Source: Pyrenochaeta sp. MPI-SDFR-AT-0127 (taxonomy: Eukaryota > Ascomycota > Dothideomycetes > Pleosporales > Cucurbitariaceae). Taken from it: a stretch of 64,000 bases of DNA. Under the pieces are notes generated by a model. The model searched no databases and was not told the DNA's origin. It saw only the letters and a program-made list of their open reading frames with translations. Shown piece after piece: positions 1 through 13,000 of the stretch (position 1 is its first letter; each line of letters starts with the position of its first letter). The stretch lies in NCBI GenBank assembly GCA_020747015.1, contig JAGTJM010000005.1:1054001-1118000 (forward strand), given 5' to 3'. Both the position numbers and the translations under genes were made by a program.

Positions 1-1408
1 CTTGGACACATGTCGTCTGGCGCTGCTGAGCAGCCGCACGACAGCGGTTTGATGAATCCTATGAACCAAGCTGCGAGCATGTACAGTCAGCAAATGCCAG
101 TGAGCTACGCGGACCAAAACAACTCTGCTGCGGCAATGTCCTTTGGCCCGAATGGGCTTCCTACGGGCGAATGGCAAGATCCGCAGTCCCGGCAAGGTAG
201 CATGCAGGTCCAAACACCCAACAACACCCCAGCCACTGTATATATGGACCATGGCAGCCATAGAAACGACAGCCTCAATGGCCCTCATGCATTTGCGATC
301 GGCCAAGGACCGGCCAGTCATTCGACTGCGAGTCCAGCATCAACAGACGCATCTGCATTTGAAAACGATAATCCGCTAGCTTCGGCTGCATTTTTTGCCC
401 ACCCAAACCGCGCGCATGCTCAGCGGTCGCCCGTAGTGAACCGGTCGCAACAAGAGAATAGGCCCCCCACCACAGCGCTGCAACCGATACATTCAAATGG
501 CATCCGCAAACGCCAGCGAGACACCAAGAGTATATATCAAGGCATCACGAAGCCATATGACTATGTTAAGGGCTATCATAGGCTGTACCAATTGATTAAT
601 AAAAAGTACTCGCGGCCGTGGGTCGCCAAAGCGCAGGAGTACCTCCAAAATTATCGGCCGGTGCTGCTACAAGTTCGTGAAGAGCTAAACACGGACGACT
701 TGATCCACCAAGAGATGGGTCTGCAACGCAATCTCATGACTCTCCAGGAACACTTTGCTGAAGTAGGCACACCCTTTTTGATTTGCCGTCGCTCAGGAGA
801 GGTTATTGGGATCAACAAGGAGTTCACCATACTCACTGGGTGGAAGCGCGAGGTCCTGCTTGGCAACGAACCAAATGCCAATGTCAACCTAGGCGCAAAC
901 CGCGATGCAAACGAAAGTGAAATATCGACTCAGAATACAACACCCAACCTAAGTGCCCAGGAATCTGACACGGGCACCCTCAACGTAAACATTATCGAGC
1001 TCATGGATGCCAAGTCGGCTCTCGAGTTCCTGCAGCACTTCTCTGAACTCTGCTACCAGGATCCACGTGGCTATGCTTCCCAGCGTGTCAACATGCTGCG
1101 CTACCAGACCAAAGCCGACCTCGACCGTATCCAGGAGATGAAGGCAAATGCAGCCGCTGATGTCAAGCCTGACCCCCTGGTGAAGATGGAAGGTGGGTCT
1201 GTGCATCAGGGCGAGAGTGCAATGCAGAGGTTGGGGGCGAAGAATGGAATGGTGGACTGTATGATTTGGTGGCATATCAAGAGAGACATTTTTGATATGC
1301 CTGTATTGGTTTGTATGAGTGTAAGTCGTATTCCACCCCGCGATCACATGCGATGACGACTAATGAATGTCACAGGTCATGCCGGTACTCGACAAGGGAT
1401 TACAATAA
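1..1408 (+). CDS. ERT1: Gluconeogenesis transcription activator, ERT1/AcuK type (5' partial)
   Basis: The reading frame is open from base 1, so the gene starts outside the window and the N-terminal Zn2Cys6 cluster expected for this family is not seen. What is visible is a Gln/Asn/Ser-rich linker, then a basic stretch near bases 490-540, then the conserved family block (YDYVKGYHRLYQLI, bases about 555-600) and a PAS-like sensor (TPFLICRRSGEVIGINKEF, about 770-830). The CDS ends through one intron, 1321-1375 (GTAAGT to CACAG), giving a short last exon that stops at 1408. Proteins of this family activate gluconeogenic genes such as PEP carboxykinase and fructose-1,6-bisphosphatase on non-sugar carbon. 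The family call is confident. The last exon is inferred from splice signals. Confidence 0.88.
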
Positions 1409-1973
1409 TTCAGGTCAACCTCGGCTTGTACACTTGCCTACAGCATTGAAGATGTTTGTATTCCGATATGTTCTCGTTATAAAAAACAAATGCATCGTGT
1501 ATGGTGGGGATACTCACGCAACATGTGACGACGATCGCAATATGGCGGCAGTAAAAGTGGTTTTGAATTGGCTTGTTCACATCCCTTCTTGACAGTGTAC
1601 CTTTTTGCACAACAGACGTTTTGACGTTTGTATTTATGTGCTGGAGGCAACTACTGTTAGAGACGTTTTCTTTTCACTTCACATAACGTGATTCACGGGA
1701 AGAACACGAAGCGGCCTCATCGCCGGATGGAGAGTATAGGGTAATGCTTAATGGGATCTCCAGCATTGAGCAGCTGGTGCGGCGATTGGGTGTTCAGGGC
1801 GTATACATGGCGTAACCATTGCGAGTCTTTGAACTTTGGGAATACCAACTTTGTTGTCAAGATATTCGAACAATCATCTGTATTTCAGTTGGCGCTATGC
1901 ATCCGTGACGCCGTCTATCATCTATTCATTGGTCTCTGATCTTCCTTCGTTTGCCTCTTTTCCCCTATACTAA
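1409..1973. other. Intergenic, convergent 3' ends
   Basis: This gap lies between two genes that converge. Only short, uncharacterised reading frames are present and I see no repeat or RNA gene. Confidence 0.6.
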
Positions 1974-2771
1974 TTACTCCATTTGACACATGCCCACGCC
2001 ACACACTTGCCCCACGCCCTCCTTACTCTTCGCTGCACCCTCTTCGTCCCCTCCCCCTCCCAACCATGCATCCTCCTTCCACTTCCTATACGCCTCACGC
2101 TCCAAACTCCTCTGCGCGACCCTAATATCCTCCCTGATATCCTCGACCAGCGCCTCCTTGCTCACATAATCGTACTCTGGGCGAATAAACCCCAGTATAA
2201 CCAGCGACAGCGTCGCGCCATAAAAGTCCGTGGAGAAATTATGCAGAATGTGAATCTCAATCGAGCGCTGCGTGTTTTTATAGTACGGGTTGTAGCCGAT
2301 GCTCAGCACCGTGGGGAACACGGTTGTATCTGACGGCTTCGACGACGAGTAGTCGAGGTCCGCTACGCCGTGGTTCTTTGACCGCTCCGGAACGGATGTG
2401 TCGTCTGTTACGCTGGGGACGCTGGACGGGCTTGTCTGCGCTCCAATCGAGGATGAGTCCAGTGTGCACCAGCCGTAGTAGATGCCTGAGGAGAGATCGT
2501 CGTGGCCGCCTATGCTGAGGCCTGAGAGGGGGATGTTTGCAGTTGGTATACCGAGCTTTTGGGCAGTTATTAGCGATTGTGCTCGAAGGTGGGTGATGTG
2601 CGGCATTGGCTTTAGGGCTTCAATGCCCAACCCTAAAAGAGAAGGGCTCTATACCTCTTTACTTCCCCGTCCAAACCCTTTGATGACTGGCCCTCGTAGC
2701 TTGAGCGGGAACGGGGCTTGCGGTGTGTCCGGGCCCGCAATGGGGTCGCGAGGACCGTCTGGGCGTCCCAT
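1974..2771 (-). CDS. FMN1: Riboflavin kinase
   Basis: Two exons, 2771-2655 and 2555-1974, with one 99-nt intron (2556-2654, GTATAG to AAAG), give about 232 residues. The join restores the family signature: exon 1 ends GFGRGSKE and exon 2 opens LGIPTANIPL. Further on are GIYYGW and SIGYNPYYKN, followed by RSIEIHILH, all typical of the monofunctional eukaryotic flavokinase, which phosphorylates riboflavin to FMN with ATP and Mg. The start at MGRPDGP matches the usual fungal N-terminus. The frame stays open upstream to a further ATG at 2957, but that sequence is low-complexity and I left it out. A Ser/Thr-rich insertion sits between the GIYYGW and SIGYNPYY blocks. The protein is expected in the cytosol or at mitochondria. 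Confidence 0.9.
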
Positions 2772-3894
2772 TGCGATTCGATTTCGAGCCGTGTAGATTA
2801 TTCTCGAGGGCAGTAGGGTGTAGGATATTTGCGAGGGTGCAAGTGGTTTTGTTTGCGAATTGTATTCATAAGCACCGGAACTTTCTGGGGCAATCGGCAA
2901 CTGGAGGGGTCCGATCGGAATGGTGGGGCTGAATGGCGGCGAGGCGACAGGCGTCACGGAGCTTTTGGTGCATGGATTAGTCAGCTCAGACCTTGGACGT
3001 CATGAATTTTTCAAGTATGTTTCTTCTAGAGGTGGTCTAGGATTTGGGGGAAACCTTTCTTCTTTTCTTCAAAAAGGACTTTCTTGTTGGCTAGCGTTCG
3101 ATAGCTGAGCTTGCTACCTGCGCTCGCCTAAGCTTGTTCACTCAAGATGCCCGTGTGCACTACCGCGAGGCAGACGATCAATATAAGAACGATGCTTACT
3201 CTTGATAATAGCGATATCAGAATACTCAGAATAACAGCAACTTATGATGTGTACTTCATAGTTTGGCAGGCGCGCATCTAGATGCTTCCGAAGCATGAAA
3301 TTATCTCGATCTAGGACATCTTAATGAGCAATCTCCCTGTCACAAAGCTCACGGCAATTGTGACAGAGACCCAAGCGCAGAATCTTATGCGATCTACGAT
3401 ATATTTTCGCCTTCATCTCATTATTCAGTAGCCTCAACAACACTGGCTGCGGCCAATGTGGTGGGCACTTTCGCGGCGCCTGGGGATGTAAGCACGGCGG
3501 CCTGGAAAAGGATGCGATTGGACATTGGCATCACAGGCGTGCATGAGAGGTGCATGGGAGTTGCATGTCCTGCGCTTGATGACAACCTCGAGTCCCCTCA
3601 GCTCCTAGAGATGACATGCTTCTCCAACTATTCCCCCACTTAGTCCATCTCCAAACCAGGCGCGAACTGTGCAATACTCGGTAAATTTTGCACAGATGCT
3701 CGACAACAAACCCAAACCACCGGTATTTTGCACGGCTTCATGTAGCCTGAAGGCTTCGACGCCAAGCGAGACTTTTGCACTACAAGAGGTTTCTGACATC
3801 TCAGATACTTGAGCGGGTTCTTTTGTAAGTTATAAAGCGCCATCCTACATTGATTTGCGCAGCTGACAGGGCACTTTTGAGGTTGTCAGTAGCT
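2772..3894. other. Intergenic, divergent promoters
   Basis: About 1.1 kb separates the riboflavin kinase from the first NACHT gene, which points the other way. It must hold both promoters. Only short frames without recognisable products are present. Confidence 0.55.
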
Positions 3895-6800
3895 ATGCCC
3901 ATGCGAAGGATCACGGACTTCTTCAGGCACGACACTCGTGCGTCTCATGACACCACTGTGGAAGTGGATTTTCAACCAGGAAACTCCACTTCACATGGCG
4001 TGGAAGAGCCCATGGTCATTCCTCTGACTAGCGGTGAAAACCTCGGTCTGAAGGTAGTGCATAATCTTAATCGCGAGAGCATATTACTCGATATCGTCTT
4101 TGTGCATGGCTTGACTGGAAATGCATTTTCCACCTGGCAACACCCGACTGTGGAAGTGACGCGGGGGCGTGGAGTTCATTGGCCGAGCGACCTTGTCAAG
4201 GCCGATATTCCCAATGCGCGAGTCTCGCTTTTTGGTTACGACGCCAACGTTGCTAGTTTTTGGGGCGGCGCGTCGCAGAATCGATTATCTGGCCACGCGG
4301 AAACCTTAGTAGGAGATCTTACCGGACTACGAGAAGATACTTCAACAGAAAATCGACACATAATATTCATCACTCACAGCCTTGGCGGTCTTGTGGTCAA
4401 ACGAGCTCTGCAGATATCAGAAGCCAATGCTGAGAATCATCTCCGTCGTTTTGAGAAACATACAGCTGGTATAGTGTTTCTTGGCACACCTCATGGCGGA
4501 AGCGATCTTGCTTCCTTTGCAAAAAGCGTCGGAAAATGCTTACGGCTGGTTGGCAAACGCGTCAATACTGATATCTTAGATACTCTCCGAAGAGATTCTC
4601 AGGTTTTGCTTGACATCGAAGACTGGTTCGGCCATTGGCGCCGGCGTCGAAACGAGGACCACAAAGCGCTCCAAATCACTTGCTTTTATGAAGAATTAGA
4701 GTTGCCTGTGATTGGTAAAGTTGTGGAAGAGCACCAGGCAAAAATCATGGGATATTCGTCCTACGGTATTCATGCAAATCATATGGTAAGCATTCGTGGT
4801 GTTGCTTGCACTGCGTGCAAAACTAATACCAAACGAATTGTAGAATATGACAAAGTTCTCCAGCGCCGAAGATAATGGCTACAAGACCATCAGACGCGAA
4901 ATTCGGAGATGGATGAAGATTATTGGTGAACAGCGAGGTACGGTTAATGAAGATGAATCTTGACCTGTGCAGGAGTGCCATACATGGCTCATTCCTGAAA
5001 GAGCGTTTGATCTAGTCTTGTGGAACTAATCGAGCAGCATAGTTCAGTATAAGACGCCCGAGCAGGAACGACGCGAGGCAAGGTTCCTTTCCCAGTTGTA
5101 CACCTGCCCGTACGAAGATCGCAAAAACATCAACGACGAGCGCATTCCTGGAACCTGTGAATGGTTCACCAACCATGATCTCTTTCGCCAGTGGAATGAG
5201 GACGATCAGTCCGCTCTACTTTGGGTCTCGGCCGATCCAGGTAGCGGCAAGTCAGTATTAGCGAAATATCTTATTGACCACGTCCTGCCTCTTCCAGGAG
5301 TAACCATTTGCTACTTTTTCTTCAAAGACGGGTTTCCTGACCAACAATCTGTCCTTCACGCAATCCGCAGCCTTCTTCACCAAATCTGTTCAAACAACTA
5401 TGACCTTGTAAATAGCCTGCTGCTACAACGAAGCGAGTATGAAGCGGGAGCGATTTTCGAATCGTTTGATCGGCTGTGGAATATCTTCATAGATATAGCA
5501 CAAAACAAGCGCGCTGGTGAGATTATTTGCGTTATCGACGCTTTGGATGAGTGTCGCCAGGACGGCTTCCTACAGTTAAGTGCAAAGATAAGTTCCTTGT
5601 TCTTGGACCCACCAAATGATAGGGCAAGGCTGAAGTTCCTCCTTACGAGCCGGCCTTATGAACATATAAGATGGGAGTTCCAGGAACTGGAGGACCTCAT
5701 TCCCACAATTCATTTAGCTGGAGAGGACGAGACGGAAGTTCGCAAGATTAGTAAAGAGATTGATCTCGTGGTTCAAAGCCGACTTCGATCTATTGGCATC
5801 AAAAGAAGGTTGACGGGCGCTGAGCGCTTGCACATGTCATCATTAATGGCAACTATTCCCAACAGAACATACCTCTGGATTTGTCTCACTCTGGATGTCA
5901 TTGAGAAATTGCGTGGCTTTTCGAGGGGTAATGTCATAGAATCTATTAAAAATCTTCCCCGAACTGTGGACGAGGCCTACGAAAAGATTTTGCAGCGTAG
6001 TCCAGATCCCCTGAAAGCGTGGAAGGCGCTGCACCTGATCGTTGCCGCTACAAGACCGCTATCCATAGCCGAACTCTCGATTGCCATGGCTCTCAACGAA
6101 TCTGACAACTCTATTGATTTCATTCTTGATAATTTGGAGCCCGCTGACCGCTTTGCGGAAACACTGCGAAATCTCTGTGGCTTGTTCGTGGTGATCATCG
6201 ATCAAAAGATTTACTTTCTTCATCAAACAGCCCGAGAGTTTTTGGTGCAACGTGCGCAACCAGTACTCCCGTTGCATTCCAACATGGTGCCGCCTACTTC
6301 ATGGAAGCAGTCAATCTACCCAGCCGTCGCCGCTAGTTTTATCGCACAAGCGTGCATCTGGTACCTGACTTCGAATATCCCGAGGCTTGAACGGAGAATG
6401 ACACCCATGGCACCCGACTTTGACCCAATTGCCTTCGGTGAGTACGCCAGAAAGTATTGGCACTATCATTTTCGCTTGTCCAACATTTTGAGCGATGATA
6501 AAATCACCCGATCCGCTTTACGGCTGTGCCAAAAGTTCGACTTCGACCAGTATTCAGATAATCCAGGCTCCGACTTGGCGTCAGAAGATCCGCTGGCCAA
6601 AGCGGCTTACATTGGGTTACATCAAGTGGTCCAGCTTTTAGTTGAGACATCCTACAAGGATGTTGATGCGCAGCGTGAAGACTGCAGAACACCACTCAGT
6701 TGGGCCGCAGAGAGAGGATTCTTAAAGATTGTCGAATTCCTGGTTTCGCGAGATCAAGCCGCTGTAGACGATCGAGACCCTCAACACCCAAACATGACGC

Positions 6801-7837
6801 CGTTGCACCATGCTGCTGCGGGCGGCCATACAGAAGTTGTGCAGTGTCTCCTCCAAACCAAGAAGGTAAATGTCAATTCGATGCCGAATGAGTCTGGATA
6901 TCCCGATGTCTGGAATTCAGCAACGCAGTTGGATATAGGAGACGCATGGACGGAGACAGCACTAGGCTTAGCAGCGATGAATGGGCATGGAGCCGTTATA
7001 AGACTCCTTCTTCAACAAAGTGATATAGACGTGGATGCGAAAAATTGCTATGGGGAGACGGCCTTGATGCGCGCAGAGACGCGCGGCCACGATGACATAG
7101 TGGCATTACTTCTCATGACTGAAAGAGTCGATGTCAATGCCGTGGACCGCTACGGATTGAGCATCATTGAACGTGCTACAGTAAGGGCTCAAGAAAATAT
7201 CGTCCGACTGCTGCTTCAGACTGGTCAAGTGGATGTCACTTACCAAAAGGCTGCGTTCTTCGTGGCAATCTCTCTTGGCAATGGAGCCATGGTCGAAACT
7301 TTGCTCACCCTCGGCGGATTGGATATCAACATACTTGACGATGATGGGCAAACAGCTCTAATGCGTGCAGCTACCCGTGGCGACGAAAGCATTGTAAAAA
7401 TAATTCTTAGGTGCTCTGGGATCGATGTCAATGTCAAAAGCCAAGGCATTGGGGACGATTGGGGCCCCAGCCGCCGTGACGACACAGCGCTCATTTGCGC
7501 CGCAAGATTCGGACACAAGCACATAGTGCAACTACTTCTCCATGCTGGTGCAAATTTGTCAGCGCAAAACATAGATGGGGACACAGCGTTAACGTCTGCT
7601 GCTGCATATCTACACCCCAAAACGGTAAAGGCGCTGCTTCGCAGTAATCAAGCTACGGCCAACGACGTCAGACGGGCATTGTCTCAAGTACGAGTAGAGT
7701 TGGCGCGATTGAAAGAGGAAATTTCACACGGGCTGACTGAAATGGAAGGAGCGGAAGCCAAAGCAGTACAGGTAATTATTGCAATGGGATCTTTTTTACA
7801 GAATCAGCGGGGTTTCCATGTTGACAACTTTCCCTGA
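3895..7837 (+). CDS. Fungal NLR: alpha/beta hydrolase - NACHT - ankyrin repeats
   Basis: Three exons, 3895-4785, 4844-4937 and 5043-7837, give about 1259 residues. The introns are 4786-4843 (GTAAGC to TTGTAG) and 4938-5042 (GTACGG to CATAG, with ACTAAT upstream); both joins keep the frame. Residues 60-310 are a serine-hydrolase/lipase-like domain with VFVHGLTG, the nucleophile motif THSLGG (Ser162), FLGTPHGG and a C-terminal HANHMNMTKF. Next is NACHT with Walker A DPGSGKS (about 394-399) and Walker B CVIDALDEC (about 492-500). From about 845 to 1200 there are eight or nine ankyrin repeats. This is the architecture of fungal STAND receptors such as vegetative-incompatibility proteins, where ligand binding by the repeats triggers ATP-driven oligomerisation and the N-terminal effector. 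All key motifs look intact. An in-frame 30-nt GT...AG stretch near 7772-7801 is too short for an intron and is read through. Confidence 0.9.
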
Positions 7838-8243
7838 GCCCCATTTGGCACACTGTCTACTTCAGCGAGGTTTTCTCAAGACCCACAAAGATAACATCGA
7901 GAAACTTAGATGGACTGGCGTTGTGCTAGCCTGAAGCATCAGATGCACTGCCTGGCCTGATCAATCCCGGAAGAGCGCTGGATAGAATTCATCGAAACCT
8001 AGGTGTCAATTTCGTTGACACAGGATTTGATGTGTTGCAGAGAAGGTGACGAACGGCCGCAACCCAACCAGTAGTTCTCAGGGCTGCTGGCCATATTGAA
8101 TGACAAGACAAGGTGAGATACGTGGGGACGGAACCAGAGGCATGGAGAAGTATTCATAATATTGCTTGAAAAGTAGCATAGAGGCATAAACATGATATCT
8201 TGAACGGCGTGATATTGAGTCCATCATTCGTCAAACTCCACAT
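7838..8243. other. Intergenic
   Basis: No supported gene lies between the NACHT gene and the convergent GPI protein. Only short shadow frames are present. Confidence 0.55.
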
Positions 8244-8970
8244 TCACAATAACATCCCTAAACCGAGCCACGCAAAGACACCAAACCCACTTCCAGTACG
8301 TCCCACATGAGCAGCTGCTCCAGTGGATGACGCAGCGGCAGCGTTCGTCAGACTCCCTGTCACTGAGCCCCCAGTTCCTGAGCCCCCTCCAACGGTCCCC
8401 GACGATGGACTTGGTCCGGTCGTGGGTACTGGTGATGCAGCTTCAGACGTGCAGCCGAGATCGAAGAAGTCGTGGCATAGAGGTTTGATGGTGCCGCACA
8501 CAGATCCAGGCGGGCAATACCAGTCGTCATCGGCGCTCACGCATTGCACGGATGGCTTTGGATTGAGAGCACCCACTGCAGAGCATGCGGGTTTACTCTT
8601 TAAGCACCGTCAGCTTTCATCTTCTTAATAGTGTGGCACTGTTATTTTCCTCGCCCAAATAAAATTTCACGGTCAAGCGCCCTTTACTTACAAAGGAAGG
8701 AACCGGTGCACCACAATTTGTGGTATCACTGTAGGGACAACATCCCTCATTTGGTAGACCAATATTAACGCACATGGACAACGTGGGACAGCATCCGCCT
8801 GCGCAACACACCGAGGCGCCAAAGCAACAGCCTGGTGAATTTGGGCAGGTTGTATATCCAGCAGTGATGCCTGTTGAGCAATCATGTCGCGGATAGGGTT
8901 CAACAAAGTCCGCAAACGCGACCGACAATATAGCGGCCAGAAGCAGTAGACAGGATAGAACAGAGGCCAT
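8244..8970 (-). CDS. Small cysteine-rich secreted protein with GPI anchor signal
   Basis: Exon 1 (8970-8692) encodes a clean signal peptide (LLLLAAILSVAFA) and a Cys-rich domain with paired cysteines (GCCFGASVCCAGGCCP). Exon 2 (8555-8244) continues with a further Cys group (VQCVSADDDWYCPPGSVC), a Ser/Thr/Gly/Pro-rich stalk and a hydrophobic C-terminus (FGVFAWLGLGMLL) after a small-residue omega region, typical of a GPI signal. The total is about 196 residues. The donor GTAAGT is clear. The acceptor chosen (CCAAAG, 8556) keeps the frame, but nearby AGs exist, so the join could move by a few codons. The protein probably sits on the cell surface or wall. It lies between two NACHT receptor genes on the opposite strand. 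I cannot name a function. Confidence 0.75.
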
Positions 8971-10041
8971 ATTTGCAATGATTTGTTAGCCAAACCTCGT
9001 GAAACCGTCTTCAACCCCATCTACTTATGCTTTCAGGAGGTCTGGGCTTCTCGCTATCCTTTACTGTTTTCGTGTTCAGCTCTCGCTAGTCCTGGCATCT
9101 AGCCTTCTCCACCGAACCATTTACGAGGCTTTCCCTCAGCCTCGCTGCCAATTCCGGGGTCGATCGTTGGATAAGTCAATAAAGCTCACGCCATTCTTAG
9201 TACGCGAAACAGGATCTGCAAGGTGTATGTAAAATGTGATAGATCCAGAGCTGGACCTAGCGGAGCCAAGGTTGCAGTTCGGATAGAATTCGGAGCTAAT
9301 CAGTAATGAGTTTCACTACCTTGAACTCAATATTCTAAGAGCCGCACGGCAGCCTTACATCTGATGGATAACTCGTCTTTCTCCTTCTTTTAATTGGAAA
9401 GTGCCTACCAGCCTGATCGCGCGCTATCGTACTGAGCGCCAGGTACTCTACCATCATATCGGATTGGCACCTGATAATATTCTCCGAGTGACAAGTAATT
9501 CCTTTTCAACGATCATGGAGAGATACTGAAGGGCATAGGTCCAATCATCGATAACCTCATGAAGTTCCGCAACTGGTGTCGTATGTTCTGATGAGCTTCC
9601 ATCTTGCAAGTTCTCATTTTGTAGTTCCCTTGCCCGCATTCATGTCAAGTCTCCTTTTGCATTGGGACTGCTAGACTCCGCAAGGCTACCAGCTATATTC
9701 GCTATGACATTATCTCCAACCTGAGTCCAGGAATACCACTGTGCTAAAAAGAGTACCAACGGCGAACTATACTGATCTCCCGAAATGTCACGTTCATTTC
9801 TACAGCCTCGAGTTTACGAGGGTGCAAGGAAAGGCGCCCAATATTATAAAGTCATTGGTGGGTTAACGAGCCAGATGGAGGTGCGGCTGAGCCCCAGTCA
9901 ACCTCGCACTCACAACTTTTGTGCATAGCCTCGCTCCCCTGGTTGCCTTCCGCTTCCCTCACTGGCGAAACTCGTTGAATGCAATGCTCTCATGCTATTC
10001 TAGACTTTATTCTGACTACATTTCAATTGTATTGCTACAGG
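8971..10041. other. Intergenic, divergent promoters
   Basis: About 1.07 kb lies between the GPI protein and the second NACHT gene, which are transcribed apart. I see no gene or repeat. Confidence 0.55.
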
Positions 10042-13000
10042 ATGTCGAACATCCGTACAAGCTTGCCCATTCCTACTCAGCCTTGGGAGTCTGGAAAGGC
10101 CAAGTTTCTTGAGGGATTATCCCAACAACAGGCAGCACAGTTCAGAGATGCTACAGCTGAGAATCTGTTCTATGATGCGAGTGTTGCGCAAAAGAGACAT
10201 GCAAACAACAGCCGCAGTTGGCTTTTACAAGAGCGTCTCTCCTCGCTCGTCAACGCAATTGACGATTATGGCAAGGCACTTGACGTTTACTCGAACACGT
10301 ACGGTCTCGTTATTAGTCCACTATGGGGAAGCTTGAGGATTATCCTGCATGTGAGTATATAGCAATTTACTTTATTGAAGTTACTGCTGGTCGCTGGCTA
10401 CCAAAGCCTTCACAGAGCTCTGGTCTGTGTCCATGTGGTCTCGATAATGCTTGCATCTAACTATTTGGAATACTAATGGGCTATTGAATCAATCATTTGC
10501 TAACTTCGAACTCAGATCGCCGGAGAAGCAGGAAAGTTCCAAGAGAGCCTCACCGACATGTTGGCACAGATTGGTGATGTCCTTCCGCGCTTTCGCATCT
10601 ATCAAATACTGTTTAGCAACCATGAGCGCCTTCTTGTAGCCCTTTCTAGCGCATTTCTGGATGTTTTAGGCTTTTGCATTACAACCAAAGAGTTTTTTAC
10701 TCGCGCAAAGAGGTCGAAAAGTGAGCTTCCCTAACTTTATGATTTTTACTCCCGTCTGATTCAAGATCAAGTTCCATTGTCGATTGTCCTCAAGGGCGCG
10801 TGGAAGCCGTACCGACAAGACTTCGATGGCTATATGAACAAGTTTCGCAAACACAGTAAGAAAGTAGAAAAGGAGGCCGGCATCGCACATTTCATCGAGT
10901 CCGCCCGTAGCAGAGAAGTTCAACGAGCCAATCGTGAGCTCCAACTTAGGAATGGCAAGCTCCACAGACGCCACCAAATCCTGTCCGCCATACCTACATC
11001 CAGCTACTGGAGCATGCAGTCCAAAATGTCTAATCTCAGGCATCCTAAGTCAAATAAATGGATTCAAGATACACCAGAGTATCTATCATGGTATTCTTCG
11101 CTAGGGTCTGACTGTCTTTGCTGCTACGGCATCCCGGGTTCTGGGAAATCTGTACTAGCAGCGAGCCTTGTCGACGATTTACTGGCCTGTGCAGCAGGTC
11201 CGAGAACGCTGGTAATCTACTATTACTGTGACTTTGCTGAGAACAGTTCCCTCGAACCTATTTGCCTTCTCTCGTCTCTCATCAAACAAGTCCTAGAACG
11301 AGTGCCCCTCGATCAGTTTACGGATTCTTTCGATTGTCCTTTGAAAGAGGGGAAACCCGCACCAAACCTCCAAAAAACTTTGGACTATCTTGCAGACCTG
11401 ATCAAAATCTTTGACAGGGCATACATAATTCTAGATGGTCTGGACCAGCTAACGACTGATGGGCAAACCGTCGTTCTCGACATTATTCAGAATCTTCTTT
11501 ACAATGCAACCATCATCAGCAAGATATTTGTCACAAGTCGTTTAGAAGAGTACATCATTAAGAGATCGCTGAAATCTCACAAGACAATTCAGCTATCCAA
11601 TGGCTGTACGCAAGACGATATGGAACTTTTCATTACGGAGAGTATCACGTCTACTCTGATACCTCAGAACCCCTTGCTCAAAGATGCACGCCTGAGAGAA
11701 GACGTTATCAAAGCGCTGCTGAAGGGTGCTAACGGGATGTAAGTAAATACAATTCTACGGCTCAAATAGGTTGAATTCAGGGTCATGGTTAACTAATGTG
11801 TGCAAAGGTACTTATGGGTAAAATTCCAACTTTACGATATTGCACATGTTATGACTGAGCATGTCATGCGCACTACAATCCAAAATCTTCCAAAAAACCT
11901 CAGTAAGACGTATGCTAGGATCCTGGAAAATGTTCGACTATCGCCTGGTGGTAGCGTCAAGCTGGAGACAATGCAAAAGGTCTTCCGGTGGGTCGCAGGT
12001 GCACGGCGTCCGTTGACGCTTACTGAGCTCGAGGAAGCTGTAGGCCTTGAGAAGACCGATAAATACCTTCACCTTGATCGTATAGCCACCGGTGCGGGTG
12101 AACGACTGATCGCATCTTGCAGTAATCTTGTCGTTCTCAATGAGGCTGACTATACAGTCTCCTTTGCTCACCACACAGTCCAACAATTCCTTTGCTCCTC
12201 AGCTGGACCTGCTAATCTATGGCCACATTTCAATTTACAGTCCATAAATGAACATATAGCCGACATATGTCTCGCTTACCTTTCCTTCTCGGACTTTGAA
12301 ACACAATTGACGAAGGTTTCAGAAGTCAAGTTGGAGCAAACGCAAGCGGAGCTCCTAGTGTGGTGGGGGGTGCCGCTTGCAACATCAATCAAAGGGCTCC
12401 TTACTTTGCCACGAGCACTGCGCAAGGCTGCAATAAATAAAAACCCCCATGGACAGATCAAGTTCCCAGCCCCTGTTACGATGCAGCCTTCTGATACCTT
12501 GGCCACAAAATATGCAATGCTCGACTACATCATCGCTTTCTGGGCCTTTCACACTGCCGATATAACACCTGAGTCGTCTTCTTGGCCAGTCTTCAAACAT
12601 ATTGCCTCTGAAAAACAGCTCGCTTTTGGTTTCCGCCCCTGGGATGAACCTGAGCACTGTGATAGAGTACAACAATTGAGACTCAAGAAGACAAAGGAAA
12701 ACGATGGGGGAGGTGCTCAGAATAGTTTGAGCTGGAGGCCAGTACTGCCTTATGCTTGGGCAATGAGACATGGAATCGGGTCTCTGTTACCCCTCATTGA
12801 CCGTAATGGCCTAACAGTATACGTAGACTTTATGAATAAAGATCTAGAGGGGAGGGAACTCGAAAACCACTGGATAAGGCAACCTCAAGTTGAGAAAGAG
12901 TTGGATTTGTTACTAGATATTACATTCACCCAAGGGCCCTCCCAGCCCTCTCAAGATGGATTCTGGAGCGGCCAACTGGTTCTTCATCTTATCAGTAAGT

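Noticed and set aside
7772..7801. Possible 30-nt intron near the end of the first NACHT gene
   Set aside because: It has GT and AG ends but is shorter than any intron in this window, lacks room for a branch site and is in frame.
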